A stretch of DNA of 45,992 nucleotides. Source: an uncultured bacterium. GTDB lineage: Bacteria > Actinomycetota > Actinomycetes > S36-B12 > CAIYMF01. The DNA lies in assembly GCA_903927265.1 (NCBI GenBank), contig CAIYMF010000078.1, forward strand, positions 1-45,992, given 5' to 3'. A program made the translations under genes and the position numbers. Below the pieces are notes generated by a model. That model had not been told where the DNA came from and did not search any database. It saw nothing but the letters and a program-made list of their open reading frames with translations. The first letter of the stretch is position 1. Each line of letters begins with the position of its first letter. Shown here one piece after another: positions 8,166 to 15,911 of the stretch.

Positions 8166-8971
8166 GCCGCAGTTCCAGTACGTAGCCAACGATCACGCAG
8201 GAGTACAAGCACGGCAATCGAGAAGGCGAGCAACACCAGGCTCAGAGCGATGGCTTCTGAAGGGTCGCCTTCAAGACCGATGTAGACAGCGAGCGGAAGT
8301 GTTTGCGTGACTCCCGGAAGGTTGCCAGCGAAGGTGATCGTTGCCCCGAATTCACCGAGCGCTCGGGCGAACGTGAGTACGGCACCCGCGACTAATGAGG
8401 GAGCGATCAGTGGCAGGGTGACGCGTCGAAACACCGTGAGCCTGCTCGCACCGAGAGTTGCAGCGGCATCTTCAAAGCGGCCGTCGAGTCCACGTAGTGC
8501 CCCTTCGACAGTGATGATGAGAAAAGGCATTGCGACAAAGGCCTCGGCAATCACAACGCCAGGGGTAGTGAAGGGCAGCGTAATTCCGAACCACTGGTCA
8601 AGGTACTGACCGACGATTCCGCGTCGCCCGAATGCGAGTAGCAGGGCGATACCTCCGACGACGGGGGGCAGCACGAGTGGCACGGTGACGAGAGCGCGAG
8701 CAAATCGTCGGCCGGGAAAGACTGCACGCGCGAGCAACCACGCGAGTGGAACTCCGACAACAACAGAGATCGCTGTGGCGGCCGTTGCGGTGATGATGGA
8801 AAGCCTCAGGGCGTCAAGACTGGTCGGTGACGTGAGCACTGACAGGAGTTGACCCCACTGCGCTCGAATCAACAGTGCGAGCAGCGGAAGCCCAAGAAAG
8901 AGCAGCGCAAGTGCAGCCGGTACGGCTACGGGCCATGGCGGTTGTGTCGTGGTGCGATGTCGTCGACTCAT
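8162..8971 (-). CDS. modB: Molybdate ABC transporter permease
   Basis: Inner-membrane channel of the molybdate importer, 269 aa. It has about six hydrophobic segments and the BPD_transp_1 coupling loop near EDAAATLGASRLTVFRRVTLP, the EAA motif that contacts ModC. The N-terminal segment AALALLFLGLPLLALLIRA is the first membrane helix. Typical family phrases PLVLPPVVGGIALLLAFGRRG and ALGEFGATITFAGN identify ModB rather than another oxyanion permease. Start and stop both overlap the neighbouring mod genes by 4 nt, so translation is coupled through the operon. Confidence 0.93.
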   Translation of the reverse strand: MSRRHRTTTQPPWPVAVPAALALLFLGLPLLALLIRAQWGQLLSVLTSPTSLDALRLSIITATAATAISVVVGVPLAWLLARAVFPGRRFARALVTVPLVLPPVVGGIALLLAFGRRGIVGQYLDQWFGITLPFTTPGVVIAEAFVAMPFLIITVEGALRGLDGRFEDAAATLGASRLTVFRRVTLPLIAPSLVAGAVLTFARALGEFGATITFAGNLPGVTQTLPLAVYIGLEGDPSEAIALSLVLLAFSIAVLVLLRDRWLRTGTAA

Positions 8972-9753
8972 GGAGCAGCGAATCCTGCTTCGTGCATGAC
9001 CTTCTGTCCAGTCGCTGAGAGAAGGTACTGCACGAATGCGGTTGCCGTTGCTGGCTGCTTCGTTGTGAGCACGGTCGCTATGGGGTACTTCGTTGTCACG
9101 TTCTGATCGGCCGGGATTTCGATTCCGGTGACAGAGCCTTTCGCTGCCTGAACGTCAGTGACGTACACGATTCCTGCATCAACTTCGCCCAGTGTCACCT
9201 TCGACATCACGGCCTTGACGTCGGGTTCCTGCGACGTGGGAGTGACCGTCACTTTGTTCTTCTCAAACAGTGCTAGTGCCGTCGCTCCACACGGAACATC
9301 CTTTTGGCACACGGCAACTTTGATTCCGGGTGTGGCCAGATCTGCCAATGAGGTCACCGGAATGGATTGGGTCGTCGGCGTAACGATCTCGAGACTATTG
9401 ACGGCGAAAACTGCGGGATCGGCGGCCAGCTTCGCAGCGGTGACTGTTTCCATCGTCTTGTTGCTCGCTGATGCGAACACATCGGCGGGTGCACCCTGTG
9501 TGATCTGCGTTGCCAGCGAGCTGCTGCCGCCGAAGTTGAACGTGACCGTGGCGCCGGGGTTCGCTGCTTCGAACTGTGAACCGATGGTGGTGAAGGCGTC
9601 CTTGAGCGAAGCTGCAGCGAACACCGTGATGGCACCGTTGGCTGCCGCAGTCGTGGTTGGTTGTGTTGTCTCAGGCGTGGCATTCGTGTTTTGACCGCAT
9701 GCAGCCACGAGTCCCACCAATGCCAGCAGAGGCAAAGCTGAACGGATGCGCAT
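8968..9753 (-). CDS. modA: Molybdate-binding lipoprotein
   Basis: Extracytoplasmic substrate-binding protein for the importer, 261 aa. A signal peptide ends in the lipobox LVAAC with Cys19 as the lipidation site, followed by a Thr/Ala-rich linker. The mature part begins ITVFAAASLKDAFTTIG, the hallmark ModA start carrying an oxyanion-binding Ser, and has the FGGSSSLATQITQGAPADVFASA segment split across the second binding loop. The C-terminal ATAFVQYLLSATGQKVMHEAGF is also typical. The ATG has AAGGA about 6 nt upstream. It lies 14 nt after the regulator gene. Confidence 0.93.
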   Translation of the reverse strand: MRIRSALPLLALVGLVAACGQNTNATPETTQPTTTAAANGAITVFAAASLKDAFTTIGSQFEAANPGATVTFNFGGSSSLATQITQGAPADVFASASNKTMETVTAAKLAADPAVFAVNSLEIVTPTTQSIPVTSLADLATPGIKVAVCQKDVPCGATALALFEKNKVTVTPTSQEPDVKAVMSKVTLGEVDAGIVYVTDVQAAKGSVTGIEIPADQNVTTKYPIATVLTTKQPATATAFVQYLLSATGQKVMHEAGFAAP

Positions 9754-9767
9754 GAGGATCCTTGTCG

Positions 9768-10175
9768 TTAACGGTGGGTGGGGATTTCGATCACGACGTT
9801 CGTCGACTTCACTGAGGCGACAGCGAGTACGCCAGGTTCGAGACCGAGTTCATCGGCCGCCTCGCGGCTCATGAGCGAGACGATGCGATGGGGTCCCACC
9901 TGCATCTCGACTTGGGCCATCACGGTGTCACGAACCACGCGCGTGACGATGCCGGCGAGTCGATTGCGTGCGCTGGCGCCGACCACGGGTGATTCAAGTG
10001 CGGGGTCTCCTGCGGCGTTCTCAGTCATGTAGCTCGCGAGGTCAGCTCCTTCGATCACTGCCCGTCCCGCGTCGTCGGTTGCCGCAGTGAGGCGACCGGA
10101 GTCGATCCAGCGACGCACGGTGTCGTCACTCACCTGCAAGAGCGCTGCGGCTTCGCTGATCCGAAACTGAGTCAT
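9768..10175 (-). CDS. HTH-Mop molybdate-responsive regulator
   Basis: A 135-residue protein combining an excisionase/MerR-like helix-turn-helix (FRISEAAALLQVSDDTVRRWIDSGRL, residues about 4-29) with a C-terminal Mop/TOBE domain (about 67-132, ending VASVKSTNVVIEIP). Mop domains bind molybdate or tungstate, so this is probably the local molybdate sensor. It is the first gene of the operon with modABC, implying feedback control of uptake. It differs from ModE, which has a different winged helix and paired Mop domains. I chose the ATG at 10175, which gives the usual family start; in-frame ATGs at 10193 and 10202 would add 6 or 9 residues. Confidence 0.85.
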   Translation of the reverse strand: MTQFRISEAAALLQVSDDTVRRWIDSGRLTAATDDAGRAVIEGADLASYMTENAAGDPALESPVVGASARNRLAGIVTRVVRDTVMAQVEMQVGPHRIVSLMSREAADELGLEPGVLAVASVKSTNVVIEIPTHR

Positions 10176-10283
10176 ATGGGTAGCGTGCCGCATATGCACC
10201 ATAATCGCAATCGATAGTCCTCAATTGCGGAGTTGTGGCGTGGGAGAGAGCAGGCATCGGACGCACCTCCTTGCCGCAATGGC

Positions 10284-11471
10284 ATGCTCAGAGGCGTGCC
10301 GTCACACTCGCAACCCCGCGTTGTCTTTCACGTGGGTGGATCGAAAGTGGGGTCGACCGCGCTTCAACGAGCGCTCACAGCGCGCGGCAGTCGCAGTAAA
10401 TCGGGGCCGTTCCGATACGCGCAGTGGCGCGCCGACGGATCCGTGGGCGATGCCCCTCCTTCGGCCGCTGACTCACTCGGGGGCTACGCATTCTCGCCTT
10501 TCCAAATCAGCGAACTCGCCGCGTGGGATTTGCGGCGCATTGCCGCGGCCGCGGACGCGATCGTCTCTCGTGCCGGATCAACGCCAGTAGTCCTGAGCAA
10601 TGAGGGTTGGAATTCCGAGGCGTTACTGCTGCGCGAACCTCACGCGTTGAGTCGGTGTCGGTCGATCTTTGGAACCCGCGGCGCACGGTGGGAGGCCGTG
10701 CTCTACGTGCGGCCACAAGCGGCATGGCTCGAGAGTTTCTATCTTCAGTTTGGGATTTGGGCGGGGCGCGAGCCAGACATCTTTGCTCGCAATATGCAAA
10801 ACGGCCATGAGGGAATGTGGGCCGAGCGCGTTGACGCATTGCACGACATTGGTTTCGACACGGTGTCTGTGCGCTACGTGCCCGACGTCGTCGACGACTT
10901 CATGTACGGCGTGCTGTCACTTCCAACTGGCAGCGTCGGCGCACTCTCGGTCGCCAACCGTCGCGTGAGTTTGGATCTCTTGCTACTGATGCTCAGCGAC
11001 TCGCGACTTCGTCCCGATATGCATTCGCCTCATGTGGAGTTCCTGATTGAACGGATGGGGTCCGAATGGGATCTGCCAGAACGGCCCATTCCTCCCTTGC
11101 TGGGCGAGCAGGTTGTTGATGACGTTGTCGCGGCGTATTCCGATGACAATGCGCGGTTGATGACACTGCTCCCGCCCGAGCAAGGGGAGGCGTTTAGCCG
11201 AGACCTCAACGCATTCGTTGAGTCGCGCGTCGGCACTGAGACGATGTCTCGTGCGCAGTTGGCGGCCCTTCCCCTCGATCACGAATACATGGCCAAGTTG
11301 TCGGCCGGCGCGCTCGATAACGTGATGCGCGAGCGCTATGGCTACGGACTTCCGACGGCCGATGACCACTGGAGCGAAGCTCTACGTCACCATCCGCTGG
11401 TGAGCCGCCTACTTCCGCAGGGATCGACGCGGGCGATGTGGGCGGCACGCGCTGTCGATCGACTGCGGTGA
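10284..11471 (+). CDS. Sulfotransferase-like protein, copy 1
   Basis: A 395-residue protein whose N-terminus VVFHVGGSKVGSTALQRAL resembles the 5'-phosphosulfate (PAPS) binding loop of sulfotransferases, as in the better match HVGAAKTGSTSLQR of the next gene. Other shared blocks are VLSNEGWN, EAVLYVRPQAAWLESFYLQFGIWAG and PHVEFLIER. The 3'-phosphate-binding Ser/Arg region is plausibly the VRPQ..WLES segment. Donor and acceptor are unknown; a cell-surface glycan or lipid is possible. The start is uncertain: the ATG at 10284, a GTG at 10296 and a TTG at 10233 are all in frame, and none has a strong ribosome binding site. It and the following gene are clear tandem paralogues. Confidence 0.7.
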   Translation: MLRGVPSHSQPRVVFHVGGSKVGSTALQRALTARGSRSKSGPFRYAQWRADGSVGDAPPSAADSLGGYAFSPFQISELAAWDLRRIAAAADAIVSRAGSTPVVLSNEGWNSEALLLREPHALSRCRSIFGTRGARWEAVLYVRPQAAWLESFYLQFGIWAGREPDIFARNMQNGHEGMWAERVDALHDIGFDTVSVRYVPDVVDDFMYGVLSLPTGSVGALSVANRRVSLDLLLLMLSDSRLRPDMHSPHVEFLIERMGSEWDLPERPIPPLLGEQVVDDVVAAYSDDNARLMTLLPPEQGEAFSRDLNAFVESRVGTETMSRAQLAALPLDHEYMAKLSAGALDNVMRERYGYGLPTADDHWSEALRHHPLVSRLLPQGSTRAMWAARAVDRLR

Positions 11472-11485
11472 ACGGAACACAACCA

Positions 11486-12625
11486 ATGACGCAACGACTC
11501 GTGATGCATGTAGGTGCTGCCAAGACTGGATCGACGTCGCTGCAGCGAGTGTTGTCGCGCGACGCAGGCAGTTCCGATCTCTTCGTGTATCGCTGTTGGC
11601 AGAGTGACGGTTCGTTCACTGACGCGCGAGGTGCGCAGCACGGACTCACGGGGTACGCGTCGTCGCCGCTTCGCTTGATCGAGTTGGGCGATTGGGATGA
11701 CTCCCTCATTGCCACAGTGGCGCAACGAATCGCTCAACTCACGCGATCGTCGACCCTGGTGTTGAGCAGTGAAGGCTGGGCAGGTGACGCCGCCGAGATG
11801 TCGCCGAAGGCTAGTGCGAATCTGAAGCGGATTTTGGCCACGTCGGGTGTTGAGTCCGAAGCCGTTCTCTATGTGCGGCCGCAGGCACCGTGGCTCGAGA
11901 GTTTCTATTTGCAGTTCGGTATCTGGGAAGGCTTCGATATCGAGTGGTACGCGCACGCAGTGCGACTCGCGGGCGATGGCTTTTGGGCCAAGCGTGTGGC
12001 GGCGTTGCAGGAACTCGGCTTCACGCGAGTGACGGTGCGGCACGTCGATGATGTCGTGGCTGACTTCATGGGATATGTGCTGGCATTGCCCGCCAGCGAC
12101 CCTCGGCTGATCGGTCGCACCGCCGCAAACCCTCGCGTTGATCTCGACTTCCTACTCATGGCATTAGCCGATCCGCGACTGCGGCCCGGCCCGCACAGTC
12201 CGCACGTGGAGTTTCTGCTCGAGCGGGTGGCGGGCGAGTGGGAATTGCCGCATCGCGATGTTCCCCCTCTGATGGGTGAGGACCTTGTCGAGGTGACCGA
12301 GAATGCGTACGCCGACGACAATCGGGCCTTGATGTCGTTGTTGTCTGCATCGGATGCCGAGCGATTCGAGCAGCGGGCCTCAGCATTTCGGCAGGAGCAG
12401 GAGGGACGCGCGACCATGACACGCGCCGATCTGATGGCGATGGACATTGATCCCGCGTATCGAGAGCAGTTGGTGCTGCGCAGCCTTGACGAAGTGTTGC
12501 GTCAGCGATTCGGCGACGGAATCCCTGGAGTCCCGCCACTGCTGGCCGACGGAGCACAGCGGGCCACGCCAACTAAGAAACGTTCGCTGGTGCAGCGCCT
12601 CACGGGCCGAATTGATCGCGGTTAG
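11486..12625 (+). CDS. Sulfotransferase-like protein, copy 2
   Basis: A 379-residue paralogue of the preceding gene. It shares the N-terminal P-loop-like motif HVGAAKTGSTSLQRVL, EAVLYVRPQAPWLESFYLQFGIWEG, the DDVVADFMGYVLALP block, DPRLRPGPHSPHVEFLLER and the arrangement TMTRADLMAMDIDPAY. Similarity is spread over the full length, so an old tandem duplication with divergence is the simplest history. The ATG at 11486 is 14 nt after the copy 1 stop; a GTG at 11468 overlapping that stop is an alternative start. The stop overlaps the convergent mocA-like stop in TTAG. Function is as uncertain as for copy 1. Confidence 0.7.
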   Translation: MTQRLVMHVGAAKTGSTSLQRVLSRDAGSSDLFVYRCWQSDGSFTDARGAQHGLTGYASSPLRLIELGDWDDSLIATVAQRIAQLTRSSTLVLSSEGWAGDAAEMSPKASANLKRILATSGVESEAVLYVRPQAPWLESFYLQFGIWEGFDIEWYAHAVRLAGDGFWAKRVAALQELGFTRVTVRHVDDVVADFMGYVLALPASDPRLIGRTAANPRVDLDFLLMALADPRLRPGPHSPHVEFLLERVAGEWELPHRDVPPLMGEDLVEVTENAYADDNRALMSLLSASDAERFEQRASAFRQEQEGRATMTRADLMAMDIDPAYREQLVLRSLDEVLRQRFGDGIPGVPPLLADGAQRATPTKKRSLVQRLTGRIDRG

Positions 12626-13167
12626 TCAGCGAGCGGCTCGTCGAGGTCGTCGCCTGAGGCAACGTCGCCCACCTCAACGAGTGTCACATCGTGTTGGTCG
12701 AGATAGCGGCGTGCGCCACTGTCTCCGCTGACGGTGAGCATGAGCGCGTCCCAGTGATTGCGGTTGATCATCACCGGATGCCCGCGCACACCGTCGTACG
12801 AAGCAGCAGCGAGTTCCGCGGGACTGGCCACGAGGCGGGCAACGGCCTCGCCAGTGAGACCAGGTAGGTCGACGAGCGTCACGACAACACGCGTTGCAGT
12901 GGTGGAGTCGAGCAGGTGTCGTAGGCCCGCGCACAGCGACGAGCCCATGCCCTCGTTCCACATCTCGTTGCTCACGAGATCGTCTGCCTCTGGAACGTCA
13001 CCCACCCACGCGCCTAAGACGACGACGATCGGATCACAGCCGCCTTCCCGTAGAACGCGTACTGCTCGATCGACCAGTCGTTCACCGTCGATGACCACGG
13101 GTGCTTTCGGTTGACCGAATCGGCGGCCTTGGCCAGCCGCGAGGACCAGCCCTGCGGCCGGAGTCAC
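12622..13167 (-). CDS. MocA-like molybdenum cofactor nucleotidyltransferase
   Basis: A 181-residue NTP-transferase of the MobA/MocA type. The nucleotide-binding start GLVLAAGQGRRFGQPKAPV, the MGSSLCAGL segment and VTLVDLPGLTGEAVARLV match MocA, which attaches CMP to molybdopterin to make MCD, the cofactor form used by CO dehydrogenase and other xanthine-oxidase-family enzymes. The GTG start overlaps the xdhC stop (GTGA), so the two genes are coupled. The pairing fits XdhC/MocA partnership in cofactor sulfuration and delivery. Specificity for CTP rather than GTP is inferred from context. Confidence 0.82.
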   Translation of the reverse strand: MTPAAGLVLAAGQGRRFGQPKAPVVIDGERLVDRAVRVLREGGCDPIVVVLGAWVGDVPEADDLVSNEMWNEGMGSSLCAGLRHLLDSTTATRVVVTLVDLPGLTGEAVARLVASPAELAAASYDGVRGHPVMINRNHWDALMLTVSGDSGARRYLDQHDVTLVEVGDVASGDDLDEPLAD

Positions 13168-14270
13168 CTGGGTGCGCCGGTGTGGATGGGACCGCTGCCG
13201 TTGGTCAGCGCTTGTCCCGTTCCACCCCAGCGGGCTTGCACGATCTCCGCAGCAATCGAGATCGCCGTTTCCTCCGGCGTGCGTGCACCGAGGTCAAGTC
13301 CGATGGGTGAATGAATGCGCGCGATTTCCTCGTCGGTGAGGCCCGCTTCCTTCAATCGCACGAGACGGTCCTCGTGTGTGCGACGTGAGCCCATGGCGCC
13401 GATGTAGGCAGCCTTGGTGCGTACCGCGGTTTCCAATGCAGGCACATCGAACTTCGGATCATGCGTCAGGACACAAATGACGGTGCGCGCGTCGACTTGC
13501 TGTGATCCGAGCCAGCGGTGTGGCCAGTCGACCACCACTTCGTCGGCGTCGGGGAAGCGCTTACGCGTGGCGAAGATTTCGCGGGCGTCGACCACAGTGA
13601 CGTGGAAGCCCAAGGTTTTACCTACTCGGCAAAGAGCTGCAGAAAAGTCGATCGCGCCGAAGATGTACATGCGTGGCGCGGGTGCGAACGATGCGACGAA
13701 CACTTCAAGTTCTGTTCCGAGTCGCTCGCCGTCGGGTCCGTAGTGCAGGAAGCCGGTGGTTCCCGATTCCAAGAGCCCGAGAACGTCGGCGCTGACCGTG
13801 GCATCGAGCCGGTCGGTTCCGAGTGATCCTTCGACACCGCTTTCGCGCACGACAAGGTGTCGCCCGACGTGGGCTGGACCGCGCACGATCGTGGCCACGG
13901 CGACCGGCTCTTCCGCCGCGATGCTCGTGGAGATTCCTTCGAGTTCGGGCCAACGCTCTGCATCGACGCGTTCGACAAAGATTTCCAGAATGCCGCCGCA
14001 GGTGAGACCAACGGCGAAGGCATCGTCGTCGCTGACTCCGTAGGTTTCGAAGGCGGGCTCGCCGCTGGCGAGAACTTCCGACCCCAATTCGTAGAGCGCG
14101 CCCTCGACGCAGCCGCCACTGACCGAGCCGACCGCCTCACCACTTTCGGTGACGAGCATCGACGCTCCGGCAGGTCGAGGAGCCGATCGCCAGGTGCGGA
14201 CAACGGTGGCCATCGCCACGGCTTCGCCTCGTTCGTGGGCGGCCATGAGGGCGGGAAGGACTTCGCGCAT
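13164..14270 (-). CDS. XdhC/CoxI-family molybdoenzyme maturation protein
   Basis: A 368-residue member of the XdhC family, which binds molybdenum cofactor and directs its sulfuration and insertion into xanthine-oxidase-type enzymes. The N-terminal XdhC_CoxI domain has VRTWRSAPRPAGASMLV, GSVSGGCVEGALYE and LTCGGILEIFVE; the C-terminal Rossmann domain has MYIFGAIDFSAALCRV and the typical end YIGAMGSRRTHEDR.LRL, IGLDLGARTPEETAISIAAEI. The ATG at 14270 is chosen because TACTCT ends 6 nt upstream, a leaderless arrangement, and it matches the usual family N-terminus MREVLPAL. It is divergent from moaE and coupled to mocA. A second, YHS-fused paralogue lies in the cox cluster. Confidence 0.88.
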   Translation of the reverse strand: MREVLPALMAAHERGEAVAMATVVRTWRSAPRPAGASMLVTESGEAVGSVSGGCVEGALYELGSEVLASGEPAFETYGVSDDDAFAVGLTCGGILEIFVERVDAERWPELEGISTSIAAEEPVAVATIVRGPAHVGRHLVVRESGVEGSLGTDRLDATVSADVLGLLESGTTGFLHYGPDGERLGTELEVFVASFAPAPRMYIFGAIDFSAALCRVGKTLGFHVTVVDAREIFATRKRFPDADEVVVDWPHRWLGSQQVDARTVICVLTHDPKFDVPALETAVRTKAAYIGAMGSRRTHEDRLVRLKEAGLTDEEIARIHSPIGLDLGARTPEETAISIAAEIVQARWGGTGQALTNGSGPIHTGAPR

Positions 14271-14276
14271 TCCCAC

Positions 14277-14282
14277 AGAGTA
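14277..14282 (-). promoter_or_regulatory. -10 element for leaderless xdhC
   Basis: TACTCT on the minus strand is followed by GTGGGA and the xdhC ATG. No Shine-Dalgarno sequence is present and no convincing -35 is visible in the C-rich upstream DNA. Confidence 0.5.
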
Positions 14283-14339
14283 GGGCCGGAGCGGGGGGTT
14301 GCGCATGCCCCGCGGGGTGCAGTGGGGCGGCGAGACCCA

Positions 14340-14345
14340 CATAAT
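14340..14345 (+). promoter_or_regulatory. -10 element for leaderless moaE
   Basis: CATAAT, one mismatch from TATAAT, is followed by 6 nt (TGCCTG) and the moaE ATG. The xdhC and moaE promoters therefore diverge within about 80 bp. Confidence 0.5.
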
Positions 14346-14351
14346 TGCCTG

Positions 14352-14774
14352 ATGACCGCCATTCGCTGTGCCTCGGTGACCGACGCGCCTGTCTCCGTTG
14401 CGGAGATGGAGCGGTTGGTGGCCGATCGCTCGGCGGGTGCTGTGGTGAGTTTCTCTGGCGATGTGCGCGACCACGATCACGATCGACCGGTCGACCGCCT
14501 CGAGTACGAGGGGCATCCCACCGCTGCCCAGGTCATGGCCGATGTCGCGGCCGACATTGCGTCGCGCCACGAGGTTGTAGCGATTGCCGTCATGCACCGG
14601 GTGGGGCCCTTGGAGGTCGGCGACTCAGCGTTGGTTGCGGCGGTGAGTGCGGTGCATCGTTCGGAAGCCTTCGCGGCATGCGCGGCGCTCGTCGATGAGA
14701 CCAAGCATCGACTTCCGGTGTGGAAGCACCAGGTGTTCACGGATGGCACCGATGAGTGGGTGAACTGCGCGTGA
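14352..14774 (+). CDS. moaE: Molybdopterin synthase catalytic subunit
   Basis: Large subunit of molybdopterin synthase, which uses the MoaD thiocarboxylate to convert cyclic pyranopterin monophosphate into molybdopterin. The product is 140 aa, as expected. Family signatures are GAVVSFSGDVRDHDHDRPVDRLEYEGH, VVAIAVMHRVGPLEVGD, and the active-site region KHRLPVWKHQVFTDGTDEWV, which contains the catalytic lysines. The ATG follows a probable -10 by 6 nt and gives the normal N-terminus. It overlaps moaA by 4 nt. Its partner MoaD is encoded 2.3 kb away on the other strand. Confidence 0.93.
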   Translation: MTAIRCASVTDAPVSVAEMERLVADRSAGAVVSFSGDVRDHDHDRPVDRLEYEGHPTAAQVMADVAADIASRHEVVAIAVMHRVGPLEVGDSALVAAVSAVHRSEAFAACAALVDETKHRLPVWKHQVFTDGTDEWVNCA

Positions 14775-15781
14775 GTACGTTCTTGCCGCTTGCTGACACC
14801 TACGGCCGCGTGCACCGCGACCTACGCGTATCACTCACCGATCGCTGCAATCTGCGCTGCACGTATTGCATGCCTTCTGACTTCGCCGACTGGCTTCCTT
14901 CCGAGACGTTGTTGACGACCGACGAACTCATGCTTGTGATTGAGGTAGCGACGTCGCTCGGAATCACGGGCGTGCGATTGACGGGTGGCGAGCCCACGCT
15001 TCGACCCGACATCGTCGACATCGTACGACGCATCAACGAGTTGCCGGCGCGGCCTGAAATTAGTGTGACCACCAACGGCATTCGCCTGGTCGATCTGGCG
15101 CAGCCGCTGCGCGATGCCGGGCTCAAGCGGGTGAATGTCAGTCTCGACACTCTCGATCGTGATCGGTTCAAGGCGCTGACGTATCGCGATCGGTTCGACG
15201 ATGTGATCGCGGGGTTGCGCGCGGCGGTTGCCGCGGGCCTGACGCCAGTCAAGGTCAACGCGGTGCTGATGCGCGGCGTGAACGATGACGAAGCGATCAC
15301 GCTCGTGCAGCGGGCCATTGACGAGGGCTGGCGTTTGCGCTTCATCGAGCAGATGCCTCTTGATGCCGGTGGTCAATGGTCGCGCGGCGAAATGATCAAG
15401 GCCGACGAGATCTTCACGATGCTCAGTGAGAAGTGGACGCTCACGCCGGTTGCTTCGCGCGGGTCGGCGCCGGCCGAAGAGTTTTCGATCGATGGCAGTG
15501 ATGTCACCGTCGGCATCATCGCCAGCGTGAGCAAGCCGTTCTGTGCGGCGTGCGACCGGCTTCGACTGACGGCTGATGGCCAACTGCGCAACTGCTTGTT
15601 TGCTCGTGACGAACTTGATCTTCGGGTGGCGTTGCGCGATGAGTCGCTGTCGGAAGACGAACGTCGGGCCGAGGTTGAGCGTCGGCTGCGTTTGGTGGTG
15701 GCCGATAAGTTGCCCGGTCACGGCATTAACGACCCGAGCTTCATCCAGCCGGCTCGGCCGATGTCCGCCATCGGCGGCTAG
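14771..15781 (+). CDS. moaA: GTP 3',8-cyclase (molybdenum cofactor synthesis, radical SAM)
   Basis: Radical-SAM enzyme that starts molybdenum cofactor synthesis by converting GTP to 3',8-cyclo-7,8-dihydro-GTP. The product is 336 aa. The SAM cluster motif is C26-N-L-R-C30-T-Y-C33; the second, substrate-binding cluster is formed by the C-terminal CAACDRLRLTADGQLRNC; the protein ends in the essential Gly-Gly tail (SAIGG). The TGGEPTLRPD and NVSLDTLD motifs are also present. The GTG overlaps the moaE stop (GTGA), so the genes are coupled. A copy of the interspersed repeat begins 20 nt after the stop. Confidence 0.95.
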   Translation: MSTFLPLADTYGRVHRDLRVSLTDRCNLRCTYCMPSDFADWLPSETLLTTDELMLVIEVATSLGITGVRLTGGEPTLRPDIVDIVRRINELPARPEISVTTNGIRLVDLAQPLRDAGLKRVNVSLDTLDRDRFKALTYRDRFDDVIAGLRAAVAAGLTPVKVNAVLMRGVNDDEAITLVQRAIDEGWRLRFIEQMPLDAGGQWSRGEMIKADEIFTMLSEKWTLTPVASRGSAPAEEFSIDGSDVTVGIIASVSKPFCAACDRLRLTADGQLRNCLFARDELDLRVALRDESLSEDERRAEVERRLRLVVADKLPGHGINDPSFIQPARPMSAIGG

Positions 15782-15800
15782 CCACCTCCCTCCCCCCTTT

Positions 15801-15850
15801 TTCCGCATGGGGGGACACTCAGCACGCATAGGCGCAGTTTTGTTACCCCA
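15801..15850 (+). repeat. Interspersed ~50-bp repeat, copy A
   Basis: Forward copy. It reads TTCCGCATGGGGGGACA, then CTCAGCACGCATAG, then GCGCAGTTTT, a 4-nt spacer and CCCC. It lies just after moaA and, with inverted copy B, brackets the AbiEi/nuclease-like gene. Similarity with B continues outward into CCCCTTTTT on this side and AAAAGGGG on the other. Confidence 0.9.
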
Positions 15851-15911
15851 GCATTCGCAGTTGTCCACATGCTGCTCGCGGCCGTTCCCGGAATTGCGTC
15901 AGAGTGTGGCC

